Origin: Lingula anatina
Taxonomy: Eukaryota; Brachiopoda; Lingulata; Lingulida; Lingulidae
Length of the DNA stretch: 64,000 nt
Direction of reading: 5' to 3'
NCBI RefSeq assembly: GCF_001039355.2
Contig: NW_019775747.1
Coordinates: 822,752 to 886,751 of the forward strand
Below, piece by piece: positions 55,000 to 64,000 of this stretch. Position 1 is the first letter of the stretch, and each line of letters opens with the position of its first letter. The notes under the pieces were generated by a model. That model was not told where the DNA came from. It did not search any database and saw only the letters and a program-made list of their open reading frames with translations. Made by a program: the position numbers and the translations under genes.

Positions 55000-57900
55000 C
55001 ACGAGAGCCAAATGTAGTCACCGCGGCAAACTGCTTCAGGTGTTCCCTTTTATACTGTCTGACAAGCACTTCCACATATAAATTGACCCGGCGCGCACCA
55101 CGTGCGTATATAATATTCATTCAAACAAAAGGCCATCCTACCCTTCCCACAAGGAGATTTCTGATAAGCGATGATGCCCGAAGACACACGGAAAATCCCG
55201 GACGGAATTGCTGCTTCCGGTTAGACATGCGCCTTATGTCATGTGAAAAAGGTGTTTTGGTTCAGGCTGGGCTACTGCTGTCAAAAAGCAAATTATTATC
55301 TTCGAAAAAAGACTGTAGCTGGTTCTTTGATTAATTACTGGTTGATTGGAACAAACCTTGCTGTTGTCATGGTAGGTGAAAGATTTCAATTTTAGAGATA
55401 GGTCAAATAATAAATTTTGCTATTCCGCAATGATTCTTGCAGATACTTTTATCATTTATGTCATAACATTTATTTTTCCTTCATTCATTCATTATCTTCA
55501 TTTCGTTAAACCATTTGTTTGATTCATATATCTTGGAATGACAATTATAACAGAACGCTGCCACAACAGATTACTGTATGATAAAGGGTAATAAACTTCA
55601 AGTAGACGCCTGACCAATCACAAGCAGACGGGACAGTCATTCTTGTCTGCTTAGGGGTCATCCATTTTTATCATCATTTTCACAATCTACAAAGAGTAGA
55701 CTTATACCAGACCCCCTACCCCCTCAGAGAGTACAGGGTGAAAGGCAAAATGATGATCCTTGATCATCAATTTCAGAAGTGCACAGAGAACATTAATCCC
55801 CCCCCCCCCCCAGTATAGGGTTTGTAGACCCGTGAAAATGATTTAAATGGATGAACCCTTCAGTTATCAGCCTTACATGTTACGCAGGAAAAGCCTCATC
55901 ACACCCTGTGTTACAATCCTGAAGGGTTTACGTAAAGCCCTGTATAAGTGGTAGCTCTGGCGTGTTTAAGTGTAAAGATGTTTTATTCATCTAACATAGC
56001 TAGAATAAAAGGACAAATCATTATCAATATACGAACCAATACAAAAGCACATTAAATACGAATTATATGGTACAAAGAGTGATGGAGGACAAACAGTTTT
56101 GACCCAATGTTGATATATATATAGCTTCCAAAGTTTGTAATACATGGTAGAATGAGGCTTGTAAATACCCAACCTGTAAGGCTGAAAACAAGAGGCCAAA
56201 GATCATCTTGCTTATGAGCTATAAATATATGGTTAAGAAGTAATTCAGGGTCATTGCACACTTACTTTATCTTATTACATATATTATATAATTTTGTTTT
56301 ATATTTTTATGTTGTCATATTTTGATATTATATTCTTCATATCATTGTAATTTATAAATAAATATTCATGTCTAATATAGTTCAGTTAAAATAATAGTAG
56401 CTAAAGTATACAAATAGACACATTGGCTTTCTTCACAAGGATCAGATGTTAGTATTATCTGAATCTAATAACAGCTCCAAAACTTGACATTTGATTGGAA
56501 AATAATGTTTTAATTTTGTGTACCATCATCTCTCATATCAGTATAGTAGCATGTGTTGTATACAAAAAAAAAAAAAAAAAAAAAAGAACCATTTCTGATG
56601 CAAACATACCTTGAAGTATGAGATCATCTACTTGTGAAATGTACTTCGTTGGTTCAGAAGTATTTTCTTTTTATGCTAAATGGACTGGGGCTTTCATAGA
56701 TTATATAATTGCCCAATTTTCCCAATCTGAATCGTGTTATAAGGGGCATTTATACATATTTTGGCCATCAATACCATGAAATGCAAGTTATGTTACATCC
56801 TATTTACAATCCCTAATGATCCAGATCTTCCAAGGATCTCACCTCAATTCCTACAAGTCCTTTATCTAATAGAGGAAACAAGGATGCGGGAGTGGAGATA
56901 TTGGGGAGCAACATTTTATTCATATTGGCTTGTATACATAACAGTACTTCTTAATGGAAGTCGGCTTCTGAACCTAAACACACTAACTCTCTGTATGAGT
57001 CACTAGATATAATGATATATGTGATCACTAGCATACATACGTAAAAGGACTTTGTACAATACCCACTTAGACTAACACTGAACTATCAGTATAGATAGAG
57101 ACGTTGAAAAATAATTTTGATAAAAATGTCTAAAAGTGCTGTTTCACATACAAATTACTATCATTTGAGTTTGCCAACAAAGTGATCTCTTTAATATTAA
57201 CCAACCCTAGAAATGCTTAAAGATGGTAAAAATAGTGAGTTTTCAAGTTTCTGTAAGAAAAGTCTGCCAAGAAGTCATTTCAAGTGGCATTTGGATTTGC
57301 GAGAATCACTCAAGCAGTATAAATGCCTTACTTGTTTTGATCAGAAAAGAATGCAAGCCCAGTGATATAAAACAGGTAACCAGGGCAACTGTGGTGTTCT
57401 TGTGGTCATATCACACAGGTGTGATATCTTGACCCGTACTAATAAGGACAATATGCCATGTTTTTTTGTTTTTTTTTTATCATACACATACACACACACA
57501 CACTTGCACACAGAAGCATGCTAAAATAAATAAATGAATGAAAAGATGAATAAATGAAATAAAACCAAAAAGATGCAATACAGTGCACTCAAGGTAGAAT
57601 GCAATGAAAAAAGATTCACGACTTCCTCAACAGAGTTCTTTCTGATCACCCCAAACACAAAAAAATATGCCCTATAAGATTTTTTTTTTTTTTTTTGCTT
57701 CACATGGCTTGTCACTAGAAAATGATTTCATCCATTCTATGCATTTTCACTTTATAGTACCTAAAGATGCAAATTTTAGGAAGGGGTACTAAGTTCACTA
57801 TTTAAAAAGAAGTGTGGTAGGCCTTTGAGATTTAAACACAGTCTTTCTTATTGAGAAATAAGTAGGTTAAAGATGGTTTAGACCTTATACATTGTCCCTT

Positions 57901-58354
57901 TAAATAATCTTCAAAATTGTGTAATTTTGACTTTTTACACTTGCATGTAGATTTGCGGTAAGGCATGGTCAAAAGTACATGTAGTTTAAGAGTCTGCCAA
58001 TCAATAGATATATCGTTTTTTGAATAAGTACCTGACATTCAGCATTTTGACCTACAAACGACATTGCAAACATAGTAATTTTATACCATGTTGGTTTGTA
58101 GTATTAAAAAAATTAAACCAGTGTGCTCATTTTTGAAAATCGGAAAATAAAAGAGGTTTTGGAGCATGCGTACATGGGGTATCTTCAGCAATTCTCATCT
58201 CATCTCATTAAGTACTTGTTCTTTGAAGAAGTTCAAAGCCACTAATAAGAGTAATAGGAGAGGGCAAATGGTGCTACACTGTGTCTGCTCTCTCACTAAT
58301 TTATTATGTGGAAAAGGATTTGCTGTTAAATGTAAAATTATATTTTTGTTTCAG
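55000..58354. other. Intergenic between alpha-tubulin and RABGAP1 (divergent genes)
   Basis: Includes tubulin upstream sequence, the family D MITE, poly-C, a 21-base A-run near 56,564, a T-run near 57,680 and presumably an unseen non-coding first exon or intron of RABGAP1. No coding segment is supported. Confidence 0.5.
55657..55860. mobile_element. MITE (family D)
   Basis: About 200 bp with inverted ends GGGGTCATCCATTTttatca / atttaaATGGATGAACCC and an inner pair ATTTTCAC / GTGAAAAT. A run of C sits at about 55,799-55,812. It lies upstream of the tubulin promoter. Confidence 0.6.
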
Positions 58355-61300
58355 GATTTTACCATGACGGCCAACAATTAGCTTGCAGTCCACCATGGAA
58401 GACACTGTCAGTCAAGGCTCACTGGACTCGGCTACTGGAGAGGAGTATGTGGTTGTTAATGCTGATCCCAAGCTAAAAATACCTGGGAACGGTTGCATAG
58501 ACGATTTGGAAGAAAAACTTAGTGAGGTATTAAAGGATGACAATATGAGTGGATCAAAGGAAAAAGAAGGAATTAAAAATGACGATCTCACCACCAGTGG
58601 AGATACCATTACAGATGAATCTCCAGATAGCACACGGGGTGAAGGAGAAATTGAAATGTCGAAAGTTGAAGCAGATGACAAGGGCACAGAGCTGCCCTCT
58701 GTTGGAGAGGTTGATATCCCTCGAAATATTCCAACTACAGAAGAAAGGAAAACAATAGGTGACAGCACATTCTTCAGCTGTGCAGTAAATAGACCAAGAG
58801 GAGCAACAAACATGAGGGACTCAGAGGCTTCAAATTTTGGCGATCCTTGTAAGTGAAGGTTATGTCAGCCACACTTTCTTATCAAATACTTAATTTACAT
58901 TTTTACTATAAATCAATTTAGAACTGTTTTTCACAATGGGTTTGTACTTCTCAACACTTATGAATTTTACAGTTGATGTTCCAGTAGTATCCTTGCCCCC
59001 TCCACTCTCTGTTTCTAAGTTTATCAATACAATGCAAATAGACAGACTTCAAAGGCATAAAAGGAAGCACATCATATCCCCCTATTGATTAGTAGTAGAA
59101 TGCATCCTGATTCATTAGACATTGCATAATGCACCACCAAGCCAGCACAAAGAAGTTCTGTGCCACTTGAAGCACAGTCCTTGATATCTTGATGTCAACT
59201 ATTTGACAAGTTGGACATTAAGGACATGTCTACCTGCCTACATCGCTCCCTCCAGGGAGAGCGAGTGGGCGTGGACTACCAAAGCAAGAAGTAAATACCA
59301 ACCAGATATATTGACTGCTCTTACTGAGAGTCAGATCTGTGTATAGGTTTAAGGCAATAACAGTGAGGTTTTGAGGCAGAAGATGAATCCAGACAGATGG
59401 TAGGAAATGTGAACTGTGATCAGTTTTATTTTATTCCAGATGATTATAAATGTAAGTCAACCAGGAGAGGTCAAATTATATGCAGCCATTTGACAAAACT
59501 AGATGAAGAGCCATCTTTGAGTTAAAGCGGTATATCAAACTTTAAAGGAATATATTATTCCAAATAATTTTGAAAAAAAGAAAAAGACTACAGATGGTAA
59601 ATGTTTTTAGTGATAAATATTTGTCAATAGCTGAATTTTGAAGAGAAGTATTTTTGTGTGTATTATTTTCAGGTGAACTGATTACCAAGTCTCAGACCGG
59701 AGTTATGAATACTGCTGGCTGTGAGGAATCTTGTATGGAAATTGTTCTTTTTTTTTGCTCCTTTCTATTTTTGAACCTCTGGGCTCATTACTCTAGTGAT
59801 TTCCATTGTGGTATATTGGATTTACAGTATTAATCAAATCTTACTTGAACAAGATATACTGTACAAAAATGTTTTAATTAAACAAATTTAAAATGCTCAC
59901 CAAAAATTTAGTAAAATTTGGTAAAAGATTTAGCTTAATCTCACTTTGTAGTCTCTTTTTCAAGTCTATCTATATGCTGTCATGAGCATGCACATCAAAT
60001 TTTTGATTTTTAGGAGAAAACATTTGTTGTATTCTGAACTTTAAGAGTAAAATCATAACTCAACAGAAGGAAGTCTGTTCATTTTTCATTTTTTTTTTCA
60101 GAGGATTACAACTTGTTATTATTTACTGTAATGTAAATAGCAAAAATAACATGTTAAAAAATAAGAAAAGATGAATTCAGATATGTAAAACACAATAGAC
60201 ATTACAGGTGTATTGGGCTCTGAGGTGCAAGTGTTCAGTATTTTGTATTTGTGTATAATTAACTGCTCCTGTGTCAGAAATCTTGGCATGTTCTTGATTG
60301 AGTATCATCACCACCCTTACATCATTCAGGAACAATGTGATAAATCAAGCTTCCATTTTCAAACCCAACTGCTATTGCCAGTAACTGTTATTTTAACCCT
60401 CTTTGTTAACTGTATGTTTTTTATCACAATATAACATCAGTCTTTACCACTCTTCAGTGCGGGATTCCAGGAATTTTTATTTAATACAAGTAGCATATTA
60501 TAGCAGTATGCCTTATTCATTACCATGGCAGTAAATATATCCATGTTGGCAATTCATTACCAGACATTTTCCTCGTGAGCATAAAGTAACCCTATTAGTA
60601 AGAAGCATCCTCTTATTATAGAGTGATTGGAATTATTCATTGCTGACAGGTTATTACTGCTCTGGTATTGAGAAAAGATCAGCTGTCTGCTGAACTACAA
60701 GTAATAAGGCCAATCTGGGAAATATTTGCTGCTCCATAAACGTTGGTGGGTGGGGATGTTGAGAGGGGATGGGGGTGGTCAGCTACGTCCAATGTGAAGA
60801 AACAAAACAATTTTGAGTGATAACAGGGTCAGATTGATGACATGCTTTCTCTCTAACAAGTAGAAACTCACAAGAGGTCTTAATTGTGCTTTTGTTTGAC
60901 TGTGCTGTGGTTTCTTGAACAGTGAGGCTCTACAAGGATGTGTTTGCCTTACAGTTTAACTGGGAAATGCCATGGAATATTTACCATTTATTACACTGGA
61001 GGTCTAAACATTAGGTTACTTTTGTAAAGTTGATGGAATAGTTGGTGTTCGCTGAAGGATTCACACTGCATATCGGCTTTATCTGATGAACCAGAAAAAG
61101 GAGCAGACAGATCGATGACTTCCATCCCTGGTTAATGGAATTGGGGGGAAATGAAAGGATCAGAAATTGTATCTTCATGTATCACTGGATCTCTGATACA
61201 AATTATGTGTCTTTGTATTTGATGGAGCAAATTTTGATGTTTCAAATTTGTATTCAAGGTCATCATTTATTTTAAGATTTCAAAGAAATATTACGTACTG

Positions 61301-64000
61301 CACCCCATCTTCCCTCCCGATAAAAAATCCAATATCCCGCCTACTGCTTTCATTTATTGATGCATGTCAGGCAGCATGAAAAGTTGTTGCTTTATTTTGT
61401 GCTGGGAAATGCCACTGTGTGCAGCAATTATTGTTTTTCTATGTGCCTGTCACAGGCTGTGCATTATTTACAAGTCTAGATATGTGAAATTCAAAGCTAT
61501 GTATGATAAAGATTTTTTTGTTTTATATGGTCTCTCTGTTCCTTTGGGCAAACTTTTCTTGGTAAGGGAACATTTTATTTTCTCCTAGCACAAATGTTTA
61601 GTTTCATTTTCAAAAACATATTTCTGAGAAAGGGGCAACACAAATGCACATGCTTACTTCCTCCTTTCTAAGTTTTGATTATTGTGCTCACAAGAGAATT
61701 AATTGAGAAATAGAAAACTGTAGATTTCAGGACCTGTTTCTAACCAGATATGGGCAAGCTACTATCTCACTGTTGGAAGCATAGTTTGTTTGGTGATACA
61801 GAAATAATATACTCTGGGTATTTTAAGAATGCAATGAAGATTTCATTTTCAATTTTTGGATTTTACTTCTTGGAATCATTTTATTATGATGTCTTTTGGT
61901 TTATAAATGCAAGCAAATGTTTATGAGTTTAAATAACAGTTATGTGATTTGTAAGCAAGTTCATAAAAAGTCCCACTTCAAAGTTAACACATCCATATAA
62001 TGAATAATCAGAAAGAACAGCCATGATGACTTGGTGTAAGCTACCATTTAATGCATCTGATAAATAAAGTGTATATTAATAAATGATATAATTTAAACAC
62101 ATCCATATAATGAATAATCAGAAAGAACAGCCATGATGACTTGGTGTAAGCTACCATTTAATGCATCTGATAAATAAAGTGTATATTAATAAATGATATA
62201 ATTATACACTTTACAGTACATGATATATAGAAGTGTTTATTTATGTCATTTATGTATCATGCATGAAAGTAAACAGTTGGATAAACTTGTGTGACTGTCT
62301 ATTTGCAATTTGCATTGAAAGATGCAGGTAGGCTTGCATTATTCTATGTTCCTGCCAATTGTGAACTATGTAATGTACTATAGTTTTCATAAAATGCCAC
62401 TTTTAAAGAGTCGAAATTCCATTTGTCCTGCAAAATGAATACCATGCGACAGAGAATGCCCCGTATACTGGTAGCTTTTCNTCTATTTGTAATTTGCATT
62501 GAAAGATGCAGGAAGGGTTGCATTATCCAATGTTCCTGCCATGTGAACTATGTAATGTACTATAGTTTTTGTAAAATGCCACTTTAAAGAGTCGAAATTC
62601 CATTTGTCCTGCAAAATGAATACCATGCGACAGAGAATGCCCCGTATACTGGTAGCTTTTCTCTAAAGAGCACTGGTGTATTGGCGAAAGAGAGAGGTTT
62701 TATGGCCTTTTTACTTTGAACAGTATGGTGTAGGACTGCCCGTCTCTCTGGACTATTGATTTTGGGAGGAAAATTTGCTGAACTGCAGTTTCTAACCATA
62801 ATTTACTGATGTTTATATTTGGGGCATTATTAGATCTAAAGAGGGCTCTTGCTACAGCATGCTGTGCAAGAGGATTAGTGAAGCATGGAACTGTTATATT
62901 GTAGGCTGTTTTCTTGCTTCCTTTTGTCTGGGTGTAAAATGAAAATGTTTTTTTTTTTTCTTTTTGAAATTTAATTTTCTTTGTTTGGGGGGGGGGGTGC
63001 ATGTTATTGAATGATACATGGGCTGTATGACTGAGGCCATGGTGCTGAAGGGAAATGTAAAAAAAAAAAAATGAAGAGTTGCCCTTTTATCCCCGATATG
63101 AGTAACAAATGATGTTCATATATACCTGCACTACCTGTATGCCTTTTATTTTATACTTTCATGAAGTTATGTTTTTTTCCCTATGAACACTGTGCACCAA
63201 TCAACATCCCACTACCTCCAATTACTCTTATATCGTCCAATAACAGATCTGCATGAATTAATTAATGATGAAAAACCTCCCAGTCATGTTTTTTTTTTTT
63301 TCAGATGTATTTTTAATGATGTGTTTTCTAAATAATATATATTCATTGGCCTGTTGAGTAGATTTTGTGGAATGTGTAGACCACTGTTTATTGTTGAATT
63401 ATTCATATTCAAGCACAGTTGTGCTTTGAGTCAGTTCTGAAACCATGCCTGTGCTGATTGCATTGACTGAAATGCATTCAGTTGTATTGAATAACATGAT
63501 ATTTTGCCTGACTTGGCACTTAGTATAATGAATTGATATCACATGATTAAAAAAGTATATAAATGGTAGAAATTGATTGTAGTAGTTTTTTACTTTGTGG
63601 TATTAAGTTCACTTGATTGGGTATAACAGATCAGAATCCATTAAGATAATAGCATGATTTTATTTTCATGCAATCAGTGCAATTGGATGCCCTTTTCTAT
63701 ATTTTATGCATTGGTATGTATTTCAGGGCGTCTCCGTTCCGCCTCTCTTCCTAACACCCCAGATCTCCCAGAGGGCCAGTACACTTTCTTCAGCAATGTC
63801 ACGTACCTGGGGTCTGCGTCCATTAACGCACCAAGGAGTGAGGCAGAAATCAATCGTAATATGGAGATCCTGAATGAGCATTCACAACTGTCTATCCCGA
63901 TCACTTTGGCTGTGCCCAGTAACTCTGAAGGGTTGGTCAGGTTAGTACTGGGACTGGGGTGGCATTCAGTGCCCAGTAACTCTGAAGGGTTGGTCAGGTG
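58355..64000 (+). CDS. RABGAP1: Rab GTPase-activating protein 1, 5' part
   Basis: Coding exons: 58,395-58,848 (after 5' UTR from 58,355), 59,673-59,732 and 63,727-63,940. Phases match throughout. The N-terminus is acidic and low in complexity (EEYVVVNADPKLKIPGNGCI), resembling the vertebrate RABGAP1 start. The third exon reads FFSNVTYLGSASINAPRSEA and ends SEGLVR, the beginning of the PTB/PID domain of RABGAP1 or RABGAP1L. The later TBC domain (Rab-GAP) and coiled coil lie outside the window. The protein stimulates GTP hydrolysis by Rab GTPases on endosomal membranes and links to microtubule dynamics. The 60-nt second exon is symmetrical and could be a cassette exon. A six-codon uORF precedes the start. 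Confidence 0.9.
58364..58381 (+). promoter_or_regulatory. uORF (MTANN) just upstream of the RABGAP1 start
   Basis: ATG ACG GCC AAC AAT TAG ends 13 bases before the main ATG, which has a good context (caccATGG). The uORF ATG is also well placed (accATGa). The short spacing predicts leaky scanning or inefficient reinitiation, so translation may be damped. The main frame is open upstream only to the non-AUG codons. Confidence 0.6.
61987..62203. repeat. Exact tandem duplication, 110-bp unit
   Basis: The sequence from aacacatccatataatga to aatgatataatt appears twice in a row with no difference that I can see. Confidence 0.95.
62300..62664. repeat. Near-identical direct duplication joined by a single N
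   Basis: About 180 bp (ctatttgcaatttgcattga to gtatactggtagcttttc) occurs twice, with the lone N at 62,481 exactly at the junction. Confidence 0.9.

Larger units (their letters stand above)
59733..63726. other. RABGAP1 intron, 4 kb
   Basis: Non-coding, with the two direct duplications at 62 kb and several homopolymer runs. I see no further exon that would fit the phase. Confidence 0.6.

Noticed and set aside
58412-58813. 133-codon minus-strand open frame
   Set aside because: It is a shadow of the RABGAP1 first coding exon. The Ser-rich translation reflects the acidic sense sequence.

Overview
This is an intron-rich animal (metazoan) nuclear sequence with no prokaryotic features. Genes are split by GT-AG introns, exon phases join correctly, and the non-coding DNA is AT-rich and full of microsatellites and small DNA transposons. 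Clear orthologues of conserved bilaterian genes, together with MULE-type and Penelope-like remnants, suggest a marine invertebrate (lophotrochozoan or invertebrate deuterostome). I cannot name the species. Two assembly gaps (13,483-13,915 and 45,272-45,702) and several suspicious duplications point to a draft assembly of a heterozygous genome.

Layout. 1-22.3 kb: mostly non-coding, with a scatter of minus-strand exon-like segments that may belong to an unrecognised gene. 22.3-24.64 kb (minus): the first two exons of a DPP7/PRCP-type serine peptidase (family S28). 24.64-24.87 kb: apparent divergent promoter with a candidate non-coding first exon for PRPF4. 25.4-27.9 kb: two broken MULE-type transposase genes, probably inside PRPF4 intron 1. 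29.2-34.4 kb (plus): a complete 14-coding-exon PRPF4 gene (U4/U6 snRNP WD40 protein, 505 aa). 35-41 kb: intergenic, with a Penelope-like fragment and several MITEs. 41.2-42.7 kb (plus): a two-exon GT11 alpha-1,2-fucosyltransferase. 44.5-49.9 kb (plus): a five-exon TPR-SET-MYND protein with a second C-terminal MYND finger. 51.6-54.9 kb (minus): a complete five-exon alpha-tubulin gene with a TATA promoter. 58.4-64 kb (plus): the 5' part of a RABGAP1 orthologue, running off the window edge inside the PTB domain.

The genes are unrelated housekeeping or cell-biology genes (splicing, glycosylation, protein methylation, cytoskeleton, Rab signalling, lysosomal proteolysis), not a pathway cluster. The least expected items are the double-MYND SMYD-like protein, a 957-bp non-autonomous transposon with a repeated internal motif, a 44-bp perfect palindrome, several MITE families whose target-site duplications can be read directly, and the unidentified minus-strand exon series.
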